From contig REDZ01000109.1 of assembly GCA_007695345.1 (NCBI GenBank), positions 1 to 34,746 of the forward strand: a stretch of 34,746 nt of DNA. Direction: 5' to 3'. The DNA is from Paracoccaceae bacterium (GTDB lineage Bacteria; Pseudomonadota; Alphaproteobacteria; Rhodobacterales; Rhodobacteraceae). Positions within the stretch are counted from its first letter, which is position 1; the number at the start of each line of letters is the position of its first letter. Below the pieces are notes generated by a model that did not search any database, was not told where the DNA came from, and saw nothing but the letters and a program-made list of their open reading frames with translations. This document shows positions 15,325 to 24,330 of this stretch, piece by piece. Position numbers and translations under genes: made by a program.

Positions 15325-15583
15325 GCCCGTCTCTTCTCGTTCGGATGCAAGGCGCAGCAGTCTGGGGTCACCTCAGGTTGCTTCGATACCGGCCTCGCAA
15401 ATCTGGAAAAAAACATAACGTCCGTATGAAAACGGCGTGAAAACACACCCATACGCAAATGTGACTATAACGCAGGGTATGGAAAAGGCCAAGCCGCAAC
15501 CTGTGGTTGCCGCAAAACTGGTGAACGCGCAGCGCGGTTTCGCCCGCTTGCACTCGGTTTGCTGGTGACCTAGAGGGGTTTTC
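15325..15583. promoter_or_regulatory. Divergent control region, luxR (-) / 15584 gene (+)
   Basis: This 259-base space holds the start signals of two divergent genes. Its middle (about 15400-15490) is clearly AT-richer than its surroundings. CCATAC (15449-15454) and GTATGG (15477-15482) form a widely spaced dyad, and CCGTATG occurs at 15422, so a related motif appears three times. On the plus strand, GAGGGG lies just before the 15584 start. I cannot fix promoter hexamers with confidence. Confidence 0.3.
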
Positions 15584-16204
15584 ATGGACAGCACGAAGAT
15601 TGAGGCTCTGTTTACCCGTTCGGATGGACAGTATCTGTGCGCCCGCTGGGGGCGGCCCATCGTGCCGGTGGTGTTCGGGGTGGATGATTCGACCCTGGGC
15701 ACGGTCAAGGGCGCAGTCGAGGCCGTGGTGGCGCTGGCCGGGCACCGCATGGCCGAAACCGATCCGGAACTTGGCGCAAATCTTATGGTCTTCTTCTTCC
15801 GCGACTGGGACGAGCTGCCCGCTGTGCCGCATCTGGACCGGCTGGTCGAGGGGCTGGTGCCGCTGGTCGCACGGCTGAAAGCGGCCGATGCCAACCAGTA
15901 TCGCGTCTTCCGCTTTGACGAGGACGGCGCGATCAAGGCCGCTTTCGTGTTCATCCGCATGGATGATGCGCTCTCGGACGTGCCTGCCGAAACGCTCGCC
16001 CTGTCACAAGCGGTTCAGGTGATTCTGCTGTGGTCGGACACGGCATTCACCGACCGTTCGGCGCTGGCGGTGGCCGGGGACAAGACCATCCTGCGCCCGG
16101 ACATCGGCGCGCTGATCCGCGCGGCCTATGATCCGGTCATGCCCGCAGTCGCCACTGACCCCGCCCATGCCCTGCGCCTTGGTGCACGGATCAGCGCGCA
16201 TTAA
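15584..16204 (+). CDS. Conserved-looking hypothetical protein next to luxR
   Basis: I do not recognise this 206-residue protein. It has no signal peptide or membrane helix and is acidic, with mixed alpha/beta character: IEALFTRSDGQYLCARWGRP, PVVFGVDDSTLGTVKGAVEA, LMVFFFRDWDELPAVPHLDR, and YRVFRFDEDGAIKAAFVFIR. Codon use matches neighbouring real genes, GAGGGG precedes the ATG by six bases, and no other long frame competes, so it is very likely a real gene. It is divergent from luxR and lies upstream of a small membrane-protein gene (76-base gap). A role in quorum sensing is possible from position only. Confidence 0.8.
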   Translation: MDSTKIEALFTRSDGQYLCARWGRPIVPVVFGVDDSTLGTVKGAVEAVVALAGHRMAETDPELGANLMVFFFRDWDELPAVPHLDRLVEGLVPLVARLKAADANQYRVFRFDEDGAIKAAFVFIRMDDALSDVPAETLALSQAVQVILLWSDTAFTDRSALAVAGDKTILRPDIGALIRAAYDPVMPAVATDPAHALRLGARISAH

Positions 16205-16280
16205 ACGATTGATAATCCCCCGCGGCTAACCTGGCGATGTTTATTTCCCCACGCGGGGCGCGCGCAGGACAGGTTGACCC

Positions 16281-16592
16281 ATGGCATATGCAAGAATTTA
16301 CTTCGAGAACCCGCAAACCGGCCAGATGAAAGAAGCCCCTGTCGGGTTTTCCTGGACAGTGTTGTTCTTCAACGCGCTTCCGCCGCTCTTTCGCGGACAT
16401 TGGGCGGGATTTGCCATTCTTGCCATCTGCGCCTTGCTCAGTTTCGGGCTGTCGGGGCTTGTGTTCATGTTCATCTATAACCGGATGTATATTCGCCATC
16501 TGATTTCCGAAGGGTACAAGGCGCGCAATGCCTCTGCCGATCTGGATTTCCTGCAACAGCGGCTGAACCTGCCCCTGCCCCGGCTGGCCTGA
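16281..16592 (+). CDS. Small membrane protein, HrgC/DUF2628-like
   Basis: A 103-residue protein with a short polar N-terminus, the motif PVGFSWTVLFFNALPPLFRG followed by HWAGF, and one long or two short hydrophobic helices (about residues 44-70), then a C-terminal cytoplasmic segment YNRMYIRHLISEGYKAR. The GFSW...FFN/G...LFRGxW pattern resembles small inner-membrane proteins annotated HrgC or DUF2628; this is from memory and the function is unknown. Codon use is normal. It lies between the 206-residue hypothetical gene and the convergent SDR gene. Confidence 0.75.
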   Translation: MAYARIYFENPQTGQMKEAPVGFSWTVLFFNALPPLFRGHWAGFAILAICALLSFGLSGLVFMFIYNRMYIRHLISEGYKARNASADLDFLQQRLNLPLPRLA

Positions 16593-16619
16593 GTCGCATG
16601 CCAGCCGGGCGCATGTCGC

Positions 16620-17297
16620 TCAGCCTGTCGGCATGATCACCATTTCGGGCAGGTTCGCGCGTTCGGGCCGGGTCAGCGCGAAGCGCACAGCCTCGGCAAT
16701 ATCTTCGGGTTTCAGCTTGTCGGGCTTGGGTTCGGCGAAAAAGGGCGTATCCACCATGCCCGGCGCGATCAGCGTGCAGCGCCCGCCCCATTCGCGCATT
16801 TCCTGCGCCATGTTGCCCGCATAGCCCTGTACAAACCATTTGCTGGCCCCGTAGATCGAGCCCGGAATATGGACCTTGCCCGCGACCGAGCCTGTGAGCA
16901 CCAGATGCCCCCTGGTCTTGCGCAATTCAGGGATGCTGGCGCGGGTGGTGTAGAGCAGCGCCATGATGTTCAGATCGATCATGCGGCGCCATTCCTCGGG
17001 GTCGCCCGCTTCAGTCCCCGGTGTGTCGAGCCCCTTGCCCGCATTGGCGAAACTCGCATCCAGCCGCCCGAACTGCGCAACCAGCGTCGCGATGGCGTCC
17101 TGTTGCGCGCCCAGATCGGTCACATCCCCCGGCAGGGCCAGCGCCGCATCGCCCAGATCCTGCGCCAGCGCCTGCAACTTGTCGCGGCTGCGCGCCATCA
17201 GGCCCACGCGCCAGCCCTCGGCCACCATCGCGCGTGCGGTCGCCTCGCCAATCCCGGTCGAGGCGCCAGTAATGAACACTGTCTTTGCGTCTGACAT
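16620..17297 (-). CDS. Short-chain dehydrogenase/reductase (SDR)
   Basis: A 225-residue classical SDR. The cofactor loop TGASTGIGEATARAM is at the N-terminus, NAG follows at the end of strand 4 (FANAGKGLD), the catalytic serine is in VLTGSVAG and the Y-x3-K is YGASK. The region after PGMVDTPFF fits the YdfG-like NADP-dependent 3-hydroxy-acid dehydrogenases, but the substrate is not certain. The ATG at 17297 is preceded by AAGGAGG with seven bases between, a strong site, so the upstream 13 in-frame codons are excluded. It is divergent from the tol-pal operon. Confidence 0.92.
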   Translation of the reverse strand: MSDAKTVFITGASTGIGEATARAMVAEGWRVGLMARSRDKLQALAQDLGDAALALPGDVTDLGAQQDAIATLVAQFGRLDASFANAGKGLDTPGTEAGDPEEWRRMIDLNIMALLYTTRASIPELRKTRGHLVLTGSVAGKVHIPGSIYGASKWFVQGYAGNMAQEMREWGGRCTLIAPGMVDTPFFAEPKPDKLKPEDIAEAVRFALTRPERANLPEMVIMPTG

Positions 17298-17426
17298 GTC
17301 AGACCTCCTTGATGTGTGTTTGCGTTGGGGCAGCACCTATGATGGGTCGCGCCAAGTGCAAGCCTTGCCCGCCCGCCCCGGCTGTGGCACCCCTGCGCGC
17401 GACGCAACGGCAGGACGGCCCCGCAG

Positions 17427-17831
17427 ATGACCCACACCCACCCCATCCGCGTCTATTACGAGGATACCGACCTTGCCGGCATCGTCTATTATGCCAATTA
17501 CCTGAAATTCATCGAACGCGCCCGGTCCGAATGGGTGCGCGCGCTGGGGCTGGACCAGCGCGCTATGAAAGCGCGCGGCGACGGGGTGTTTGCCGTGCGC
17601 AGGCTGGTGGCGGACTATCGCGCGCCCGCACGCTTCGATGATCTGCTGACCGTCACGACCACGCTGCACAGCCTTACCCGCGCGCGGCTGGTGCTGGATC
17701 AGCGTGTTCTGCGCGCGGACCAGCCCCTGTTCGAGGCCGAAGTCACACTGGTCTGCCTGGCAGAGTCCGGCCGCCCCAGGCCCCTGCCCCGCGCGCTTTT
17801 GGACGCAGTCGGCGAAATTCCGTCGCGATAA
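17427..17831 (+). CDS. ybgC: Acyl-CoA thioesterase YbgC, first gene of the tol-pal operon
   Basis: A 134-residue hot-dog thioesterase. The catalytic motif YYEDTDLAGIVYYANYLKFI places the active aspartate at D15, matching D18 of E. coli YbgC, followed by ERARSEW. YbgC hydrolyses acyl-CoA and interacts with ACP and lipid-synthesis proteins; why it accompanies tol-pal is unresolved. It precedes tolQ by 109 bases, as in most proteobacteria. The gap may hold a secondary promoter (TTGGTC 17855-17860 and TATGCT 17878-17883, weak). Confidence 0.94.
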   Translation: MTHTHPIRVYYEDTDLAGIVYYANYLKFIERARSEWVRALGLDQRAMKARGDGVFAVRRLVADYRAPARFDDLLTVTTTLHSLTRARLVLDQRVLRADQPLFEAEVTLVCLAESGRPRPLPRALLDAVGEIPSR

Positions 17832-17940
17832 GGCCATTGTGTAACGCGCTTGTGTTGGTCAGGCGCTTGTCTTGATGTATGCTCTGCGCCAAAGCCGCCA
17901 TCAGAGCGGCCTTCCGAGTGCAGGACATCAAGGCAGAAAC

Positions 17941-18639
17941 ATGGACCCCACGACCCTGACCACAACGCAGGAGATCGATTTCTCGCTGCTGGCGCTGTTT
18001 GCGCGTGCGACCCTGACAGTGCAACTGGTCATGATCAGCCTGATCCTGGCCTCGTTCTGGTCCTGGGGCATCATCATCCAGAAACTGATCCTGTACCGGC
18101 GCGCCCGCGCCGAGGCGCAGGATTTCGAGGCGGCCTTCTGGTCGGGCGAACCGCTGGACGAGCTGTATGACCAGATCGGCCCCGCGCCCGCCACCCCGCC
18201 CGAGCGGGTCTTTGCGGCAGGCATGACCGAATGGCGTCGTTCGCACCGGCCCGATGGCGCGCTGATCCCCGGCGCCGTGGCGCGGATCGACCGGTCGATG
18301 GATGTCGCCATCGAAAAGGAATCGCGCCAGTTGACGGGGGGGCTGACCTTTCTGGCCTCGGTCGGCTCTGCCTCGCCCTTTATCGGGCTGTTCGGCACGG
18401 TCTGGGGGATCAAGCACGCGTTCGAGGAAATCGCGCTCGCGCAATCCACAAACCTCGCCGTGGTCGCCCCCGGCATTGCCGAGGCGCTGCTGGCCACCGG
18501 TCTTGGGCTCCTGGCCGCGATCCCGGCCACGATCTTCTACAACAAGCTGACGGATGACAGCGACGCCATCGTGTCGGGCTTCGAGGCCTTTGCCGATGAG
18601 TTCAACACCATCCTGTCACGGCAACTGGACGCGGCCTGA
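17941..18639 (+). CDS. tolQ: Tol-Pal system protein TolQ
   Basis: A 232-residue inner-membrane protein of the ExbB/MotA type that, with TolR, forms the proton-driven motor of the Tol-Pal machine, which constricts the outer membrane at division. The first membrane helix follows [20 protein letters not shown]; the second and third are near [20 protein letters not shown] and [19 protein letters not shown], with the family's conserved threonine and alanine positions. The start at 17941 gives the normal length. tolR begins three bases after its stop. Confidence 0.96.
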   Translation: MDPTTLTTTQEIDFSLLALFARATLTVQLVMISLILASFWSWGIIIQKLILYRRARAEAQDFEAAFWSGEPLDELYDQIGPAPATPPERVFAAGMTEWRRSHRPDGALIPGAVARIDRSMDVAIEKESRQLTGGLTFLASVGSASPFIGLFGTVWGIKHAFEEIALAQSTNLAVVAPGIAEALLATGLGLLAAIPATIFYNKLTDDSDAIVSGFEAFADEFNTILSRQLDAA

Positions 18640-18642
18640 CCC

Positions 18643-19113
18643 ATGGGTGCGCAACTGATGAAGAAGAGCGGGGGCACAGGGCGGCGCAGACGGCGCGGCG
18701 GGGCCGCGCGCATGTCCGAGATCAACGTCACGCCCTTTGTCGATGTGATGCTGGTGCTGCTGATCATCTTCATGGTGGCCGCACCCATGCTGACCGTTGG
18801 CGTGCCGATCGAGTTGCCGCGCACCTCCGCCGGGGCGCTGCCCGGCGATCAGGAGGAACCTCTGTCGATCACGCTCAGCAATGATGGCAGCGTGATGATC
18901 ATGTCGTCCGAAGTGGACCCCAATCAGCTTATCCCGCAACTGCGCGCCATTGCCGCTGAGCGGCGCGACAACAGGGTGTTTTTGCGCGCGGACGGGGCCA
19001 TCCCGTATGAGCGGGTGGTGCAGATCATGGGCGCGCTGAATTCGGGCGGGTTCAACAATATCGGTCTGGTGACCGATGAGGGCGGGCCGCGTTTCGACGG
19101 CTCGTCGAACTGA
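18643..19113 (+). CDS. tolR: Tol-Pal system protein TolR
   Basis: A 156-residue ExbD-type protein with one N-terminal membrane helix. The proton-carrying aspartate is in [20 protein letters not shown]; a periplasmic domain follows ([40 protein letters not shown]). The N-terminus is rich in glycine and arginine ([20 protein letters not shown]), giving a positive cytoplasmic stretch. It works with TolQ and contacts TolA and peptidoglycan. tolA starts 30 bases downstream. Confidence 0.96.
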   Translation: MGAQLMKKSGGTGRRRRRGGAARMSEINVTPFVDVMLVLLIIFMVAAPMLTVGVPIELPRTSAGALPGDQEEPLSITLSNDGSVMIMSSEVDPNQLIPQLRAIAAERRDNRVFLRADGAIPYERVVQIMGALNSGGFNNIGLVTDEGGPRFDGSSN

Positions 19114-19143
19114 AACTTGGGGAAACAGGGCCGCATCTGAGGC

Positions 19144-20337
19144 ATGCCAAGCGCCAGCGATCTCTGGGCACGGATGGATACCGGGCAGAAAGTCTCGGGG
19201 GTGGCCCATATCGGGCTGATCCTCTGGGTGATGCTGTTCGATATCTTCAGCGCGCCCGACGATGCCGCAAGCGTGGCGATCAGTGACGTGTCGCTGATCT
19301 CGGCGCAGGATTTCGCGGCGCTCAGCACCCCCTCGGCCCCGCCGCCTGCCGCGCCCGAGCCAGAACCGGAACCTCAGCCACAGCCACAACCCGAACCGCA
19401 GCCCGAGCCGGAACCCCAGCCGCAGCCCGATCCAGAGCCGCAGCCGGAACCCCAGCCGCAGCCGGAACCGGCGCCCGAACCGGAACCGGCGCCCGAACCG
19501 GAAATCACCGCGCCCTCGACCGGCGTGATCTTTTCGCCTGCACCCAGCCCCGGCGCCAGCCAGCGCCCGCGCCCGCGTGATGTGGACCGCGTGGCCCCCG
19601 ATCCGACCGAGGCCCCGCCAGAGACTGCGCAAGAAGATCTTGCCGCCCAGCCCCCCAGCGCGTCCGAAGACGATGCCGAGGCCACCCCCCTGCCCGAAGA
19701 GGAACAGGCCGAGACTGCACCGCCAGAGGCCACGACCGAAATCGTGACCGAAGCGACCGAGACGGACGACGCGCCCACCGAACGCGCCGCTGCCGCCCCC
19801 ACGGTCAGCGACCGCCCGCGCACGCGCCCCGAACGCCCCACCCCGCCCGCACCGACCGAAACGGCCGAGGCCCCCACCCCCGAGCCAGAGCCGACACCCA
19901 CGCCAGAACCCGAACCCGCCACCCCCAGCGCGGATATCGAGCAGGCGCTTGCCGATAGTCTGTCGGAGGCGCTGTCAGAACAGATCGGCACCGGATCGAC
20001 CCCGTCCGCATCGGCGGCGCTGTCGTCATCCGAGGCGGACGCCCTGCGCCTGGCCATCCAGCAATGCTGGAATATCGGCGTGCTGTCGACCGATGCGCAG
20101 CAGGTGACTGTGACAGTGGGCTTTTCCATGACGCCCGATGCCCGGCACGAACAGGGCTCTATCCGGATCGTATCTGCTTCGGGCGGGACCGAGACTGCCC
20201 GGCAGCAGGCATTTGACGCCGCCCGCCGTGCGATCATACGGTGCGAAGGCGACGGCTATGGACTGCCCCGCGACAAATACGATTCATGGCGCGATATCGA
20301 AATCACGTTCAACCCCGAAGGGATGAGGCTACGATGA
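19144..20337 (+). CDS. tolA: Tol-Pal system protein TolA, Pro/Glu/Gln-rich
   Basis: A 397-residue protein with the TolA plan: one membrane helix near residues 19-37 ([17 protein letters not shown]), a long extended middle and a globular C-terminal domain. The middle (about residues 60-265) is made of proline, glutamate and glutamine repeats rather than the alanine/lysine helix of E. coli TolA. The C-terminal domain from about residue 290 has two cysteines (IQQCWNIG and IIRCEGDG), which could form the disulfide known in TolA domain III, and ends [11 protein letters not shown]. It would span the periplasm and bind Pal and TolB. Its stop overlaps the tolB start by four bases. Confidence 0.9.
   Translation: MPSASDLWARMDTGQKVSGVAHIGLILWVMLFDIFSAPDDAASVAISDVSLISAQDFAALSTPSAPPPAAPEPEPEPQPQPQPEPQPEPEPQPQPDPEPQPEPQPQPEPAPEPEPAPEPEITAPSTGVIFSPAPSPGASQRPRPRDVDRVAPDPTEAPPETAQEDLAAQPPSASEDDAEATPLPEEEQAETAPPEATTEIVTEATETDDAPTERAAAAPTVSDRPRTRPERPTPPAPTETAEAPTPEPEPTPTPEPEPATPSADIEQALADSLSEALSEQIGTGSTPSASAALSSSEADALRLAIQQCWNIGVLSTDAQQVTVTVGFSMTPDARHEQGSIRIVSASGGTETARQQAFDAARRAIIRCEGDGYGLPRDKYDSWRDIEITFNPEGMRLR
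19353..19503 (+). repeat. Tandem Pro-Glu/Pro-Gln coding repeat in tolA
   Basis: About 150 bases inside tolA consist of degenerate six- to twelve-base units coding PEPEPQPQ-type blocks (roughly residues 70-120). The segment CCGGAACCCCAGCCGCAGCC occurs twice, 36 bases apart, so recombination or slippage could change its length between strains. Confidence 0.85.
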
Positions 20338-21647
20338 CCCGGCTTTTCGTGTATCTGACTGCGCTGCTGGCGCTGATTGGCGCGCTGTCCACGGCGCAGG
20401 CCCAACCGCTGCGGCTGCAGATCACCGAAGGGGTGATCGAGCCGATGCCCTTCGCCGTGCCCGGTTTCGTGCCGGAAAACAGCGCCGGCAACGAATATGC
20501 CCAACCGCTGGCGCGGGTCGTGGCATCCAATCTGACCAATACCGGCCTGTTCCGCGAGGTGCCGCGCGATGCGCATATTGCCCGCGTGTCGAGTTTCGAT
20601 GCCTCGGTCAGCTATTCGGACTGGCGCGCGATCAATGTGCAGGCGCTGATTACCGGCGCGGTTGAAGTGTCGGGCAACCGCATGACCGTGAAGTTCCGGC
20701 TGTTCGATGTGACATCGGGCCAGCAGATGGGCGAGGGGATGCAGTTTTCGGGCAGCACGGCCAACTGGCGGCGCATGGCGCACAAGGTGTCGGACGCTGT
20801 CTATAGCCGGATCACGGGCGAAGATGGGTATTTCGACAGCCGCGTGGTCTTTGTCGCCGAGAGCGGGCCGCGCGCGGACCGGACCAAGCGGCTGGCGATC
20901 ATGGATCAGGATGGCGAGAATGTGCAGGTGCTGACAGACGGGCGCGCGCTGGTTATCGCGCCCCGCGTGTCGCCGGACGGGACACGCGCCGTTTACACCA
21001 CATATGAAACGGGCGCACCGCGCATCGCGCTGATGGACCTGGCCTCGGGGCAGCGTCAGCTTGTGGGTGACATTCCCGGCGCGATGACCTTCTCGCCGCG
21101 CTTTTCGCCCGATGGGCGGTCGCTGGTGTTTTCCGCCGCGCGCGGCGGCAATACGGACCTCTATCGGCTGGATCTGGGATCAGGGCAGATGACGCAGCTC
21201 ACGGCATCCTCGTCCATCGCGACCAGCCCCAGCTTTTCACCCGATGGCCGCCAGATCACCTTTGAATCCGATCGCTCGGGCACCAGCCAGATCTATGTGA
21301 TGCCCGCCACCGGGGGCGAGGCGCAGCGCATCAGCTTTGGCCAGGGGCGCTATTCGACGCCCGTCTGGTCGCCGCGCGGCGATCTGATCGCCTTTACCAA
21401 ATCGCATGCGGGCCGCTTCCATATCGGGGTGATGCGCACGGACGGGTCCGAGGAGCGGCTGCTCACGGCTTCGTTTCTTGACGAGGGTCCGACCTGGGCC
21501 CCCAATGGCCGCGTGGTGAAGTTCACACGCGAAGCACGCGGCGGCGACCCCGCCATATATTCCGTCGATATCACGGGGCGTAATCTGCGTCGCGTTCCCA
21601 CTCCGGGGCCCGCCTCTGACCCGGCCTGGGGCCCGCTTCTGCCCTGA
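20334..21647 (+). CDS. tolB: Tol-Pal system beta-propeller protein TolB
   Basis: A 437-residue periplasmic protein with a signal peptide ([20 protein letters not shown]), an N-terminal alpha/beta domain to about residue 160 and a C-terminal six-bladed beta-propeller. The blades repeat the SPDG pattern: [55 protein letters not shown], and [12 protein letters not shown]. TolB binds Pal and is released by TolA. The start at 20334 overlaps the tolA stop (ATGA). Confidence 0.97.
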   Translation: MTRLFVYLTALLALIGALSTAQAQPLRLQITEGVIEPMPFAVPGFVPENSAGNEYAQPLARVVASNLTNTGLFREVPRDAHIARVSSFDASVSYSDWRAINVQALITGAVEVSGNRMTVKFRLFDVTSGQQMGEGMQFSGSTANWRRMAHKVSDAVYSRITGEDGYFDSRVVFVAESGPRADRTKRLAIMDQDGENVQVLTDGRALVIAPRVSPDGTRAVYTTYETGAPRIALMDLASGQRQLVGDIPGAMTFSPRFSPDGRSLVFSAARGGNTDLYRLDLGSGQMTQLTASSSIATSPSFSPDGRQITFESDRSGTSQIYVMPATGGEAQRISFGQGRYSTPVWSPRGDLIAFTKSHAGRFHIGVMRTDGSEERLLTASFLDEGPTWAPNGRVVKFTREARGGDPAIYSVDITGRNLRRVPTPGPASDPAWGPLLP

Positions 21648-21687
21648 CCTGTATACTGCATCATCACACCCTGAGGGATAGACTGAC

Positions 21688-22230
21688 ATGAACCTGACCA
21701 CAAAAACACTTCTGGTTCTTGCCGCGCTTGCGCTGGCCGCCTGTAACAACCCGCGCGGGGGGGGCGGTTTTGGCGCCGATGGCGACGGCTTTGGCAATGG
21801 CAATGGCTTCAACGATGGCGGCATCACATCGGGCTCGCTGGGCGACCCGAATGATCCCAATTCGATCGCGCATTTCCAGCAGCGGATCGGGGATCGCGTG
21901 TTCTTCACGACCGACAGTTCGTCGCTGACCGAAGAAGGCCGCTCCACGCTGAGCGCGCAGGCGCGCTGGCTGTCGGCCAATCCGCAATTCGACATCGTCA
22001 TCGAGGGCCATGCCGACGAACGCGGCACCCGCGAATACAACGTCAGCCTGGGCGAACGCCGCGCCTCTGCCACCATGCAATACCTGATCTCGCAGGGTGT
22101 CAGCTCCAACCGGATGCGCACGGTCAGCTATGGCAAGGAACGCCCGGTCGAGGCCTGCCCCGAGCAGCGCTGCTGGGATCTGAACCGTCGCGCGGTGACC
22201 ACCATCGCGGGCGGTGGGCGGACAAGCTGA
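21688..22230 (+). CDS. pal: Peptidoglycan-associated lipoprotein Pal
   Basis: A 180-residue outer-membrane lipoprotein. The lipobox LALAAC puts the lipidated cysteine at residue 19, followed by a glycine/asparagine-rich linker (GFGADGDGFGNGNGFNDGG). The OmpA-like domain has the peptidoglycan-binding EGHADERGTREYNVSLGERR with the aspartate and arginine that hold diaminopimelate. It ends WDLNRRAVTTIAGGGRTS. The stop shares a base with the cpoB start (TGATG). An SD-like GAGGGATAG precedes the start. Confidence 0.97.
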   Translation: MNLTTKTLLVLAALALAACNNPRGGGGFGADGDGFGNGNGFNDGGITSGSLGDPNDPNSIAHFQQRIGDRVFFTTDSSSLTEEGRSTLSAQARWLSANPQFDIVIEGHADERGTREYNVSLGERRASATMQYLISQGVSSNRMRTVSYGKERPVEACPEQRCWDLNRRAVTTIAGGGRTS

Positions 22231-23015
22231 TGCGGGCCACGCTGCGCGCCGCATTTCTGGGCGCCGTCCTTGTGACGGCGCCTGCCGCCCATGCCGACAG
22301 CGTGGCCGAACTGCGATCCGAGTTGCAGGCGCTCAGCGGGGTCGTGGCCGAACTGGCGCGCGAGCTGTCCTCGGGCGAGGCAGCGGAGCAGCCCGATTTC
22401 GACGGCAGCGTGATCGAGCGGGTCGAGCGTATCCGCGAGGAGCTGGCGCGCCTGACCGGGCGCACCGAAGAGCTTGAGTTCCGCATCCGCCGCGCGATTG
22501 ACGAGGCCAGCAACCGGCTGGGCGATCTGGAATTCCGCCTGACCGAGCTTGAAGGCGGCGATCCAAGCGAATTGCCGACCCCCCGCCCGCTGGGCGGCGG
22601 GGCCGAGAGTACCGAGCCGATGCCGGAACTGGCCGCGGGCGAGCGCATTGCTTTTGACGAGGCGCGCGAACTGGCCGAAGCGGGCGATCATGATGCTGCC
22701 GTCGATGCGCTGTCAGATTTCCTCGATCTCTATCCCGGCAGCCCGCTGGGCACTGATGCCAGCATGTTGCTGGCCGAAACCCATCGCGCGCGCGGGTCGG
22801 AATCCGATGCGGCGCGCACCTATCTCAACCTCTATCTCGCAGATACCGAGGGCGAGGCCGCCCCCCGCGCCCTGCTGGCGCTGGGGCAGTCGCTGGGCCG
22901 TCTGGACCAGCGCGAGGAAGCCTGTGTCATGTTCGACGAGCTGACCGAACGCTTTCCCGACAGCACCGAAGCCGCCGAGGCAGGCAGCGCCCGCGCGGAG
23001 CTTGGCTGCCCATGA
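22230..23015 (+). CDS. cpoB: Cell division coordinator CpoB (YbgF)
   Basis: A 261-residue periplasmic protein. A signal peptide (RATLRAAFLGAVLVTAPAAHA) is followed by a coiled-coil region (about residues 24-110) rich in leucine, glutamate and arginine, then tetratricopeptide repeats from about residue 135 (FDEARELAEAGDHDAAVDAL; GSDASML-type helix; ARTYLNLYLADTEGEAAPRA). In E. coli CpoB couples Tol-Pal to the murein synthase PBP1B. It overlaps pal by one base and tilS by four bases. Confidence 0.92.
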   Translation: MRATLRAAFLGAVLVTAPAAHADSVAELRSELQALSGVVAELARELSSGEAAEQPDFDGSVIERVERIREELARLTGRTEELEFRIRRAIDEASNRLGDLEFRLTELEGGDPSELPTPRPLGGGAESTEPMPELAAGERIAFDEARELAEAGDHDAAVDALSDFLDLYPGSPLGTDASMLLAETHRARGSESDAARTYLNLYLADTEGEAAPRALLALGQSLGRLDQREEACVMFDELTERFPDSTEAAEAGSARAELGCP

Positions 23016-24226
23016 GCGTTTCTGCCCGCTTCGCGTGGGCGATGGCGGGGTGTGACCCCGGCCTCGCCCCCCTCGGGCTGGCCGTCTCTGGCGGCGGGGA
23101 TTCCATGGCGCTGATGCATCTGGCCGCCGACTGGGCGGACGGGCGCGCACTGCATGTCGCCACCATCGACCACGGCTTGCGCGCAGACTCAGCGACAGAG
23201 GCCGCATCGGTGGCGCGCGCTGCGCGCGCGCTCGGCCTGTCGCATACCATCTTGCACTGGACCGGCTGGGACGGGCGCGGCAATCTGCAACAGGCCGCGC
23301 GCGATGCACGGCGGCACTTGCTGGCGGGTTGGGCGCGCGATGCGGGGCTGGGGGCCATCGCGCTCGGCCATACCCAGGACGATCAGGCCGAAACAGTGCT
23401 GCTGCGTCTGGCGCGCGGGTCGGGCGTGGACGGGCTGGCGGCCATGGCACCGCGCACCAAGGCCCACGGCATTCAATGGCTGCGCCCGTTGCTGGGGCAT
23501 TCGCGGGCAGAGCTGCGCGACTGGCTGCGCGCGCGGGGGCTGGGCTGGGTGGATGATCCGTCCAATGACAACCCCGATTTCGACCGCATCAAGGCCCGGC
23601 GCATTCTGACAGAGCTTGCGCCACTGGGCATGAGCGCTGCGCGGCTGGCGCGCAGCGCGCAGCACATGCAGGACGCCCGTGATGTGCTGGAGCGCGCCGC
23701 TGAAGATGCCGCGCAGGGCGTGATGCGCCTGGATCATGGCGATATCGTCTTTGACGCTCCGGCGCTTGACGCCCTGCCGCGCGACACGCGCGACAGGCTG
23801 GTGACGCGCGCACTGTGCGCCATCGCCTCGCGCCCCTACCGCCCCCGGCTGCGCGCGCTGCATGAGGCGCTGGCCGTGCGCAAGGCTACGCTGCATGGCT
23901 GCCTGCTGACGCGCAAATCCGGCTGCCTGCGCATCACGCGCGAGGCGCAGGCCGTGGCCGGCTTGCGCGCACCGCTGCACGCTCGCTGGGACCAGCGCTG
24001 GCGCATCCTTCCGCCGCGACGGCCCCTGCCCGACAGGCTGGAAATCGGCGCATTGGGCGCGCAGGGCCTGCAGCAGTGCCCGGACCGCGCCGACTGGTGC
24101 CTGCCCCGCCCGTCGCTTCTGGCCAGCCCCGCGATCTGGGACGGCGCGCGGCTTATCGCCGCGCCACTGGCCGGAATGGGCAAGGATTGGCGCGCAGTGC
24201 TGTCCGACTCACCGATTGTTGCCTGA
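23012..24226 (+). CDS. tilS: tRNA(Ile)-lysidine synthase
   Basis: TilS attaches lysine to C34 of the CAU-anticodon tRNA-Ile, so that it reads AUA, and is essential. The 404-residue protein has the PP-loop SGGGDS at residues 26-31, [33 protein letters not shown] and [19 protein letters not shown], all typical. The C-terminal part (residues after 220) is weakly conserved and shorter than in E. coli TilS, normal for alphaproteobacteria. It overlaps cpoB by four bases and lies upstream of ftsH, as in many bacteria. Confidence 0.95.
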   Translation: MSVSARFAWAMAGCDPGLAPLGLAVSGGGDSMALMHLAADWADGRALHVATIDHGLRADSATEAASVARAARALGLSHTILHWTGWDGRGNLQQAARDARRHLLAGWARDAGLGAIALGHTQDDQAETVLLRLARGSGVDGLAAMAPRTKAHGIQWLRPLLGHSRAELRDWLRARGLGWVDDPSNDNPDFDRIKARRILTELAPLGMSAARLARSAQHMQDARDVLERAAEDAAQGVMRLDHGDIVFDAPALDALPRDTRDRLVTRALCAIASRPYRPRLRALHEALAVRKATLHGCLLTRKSGCLRITREAQAVAGLRAPLHARWDQRWRILPPRRPLPDRLEIGALGAQGLQQCPDRADWCLPRPSLLASPAIWDGARLIAAPLAGMGKDWRAVLSDSPIVA

Positions 24227-24244
24227 GTGGCTGGCGTATTCGCA

Positions 24245-24273
24245 TTGAATGTTGTGCCGTAATCGTTATCTAT
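24245..24273 (+). promoter_or_regulatory. Weak candidate promoter for ftsH
   Basis: In the 104-base gap before ftsH, TTGAAT (24245-24250) stands 17 bases before ATCTAT (24268-24273), and the gap is AT-richer than the flanking genes. ftsH is often under heat-shock (RpoH) control, but I cannot see a clear RpoH-type pair here. Confidence 0.25.
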
Positions 24274-24330
24274 GACTTAAGTTCCCGGTGCCCATTAGCG
24301 GCTCCGAACCACCGACAAGAGGAGAAGCGC

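Noticed and set aside
19374-20237. 287-codon minus-strand frame, glycine/serine-rich, opposite tolA
   Set aside because: It is the complement of the proline/glutamate repeats; the low-complexity glycine/serine product is an artefact.
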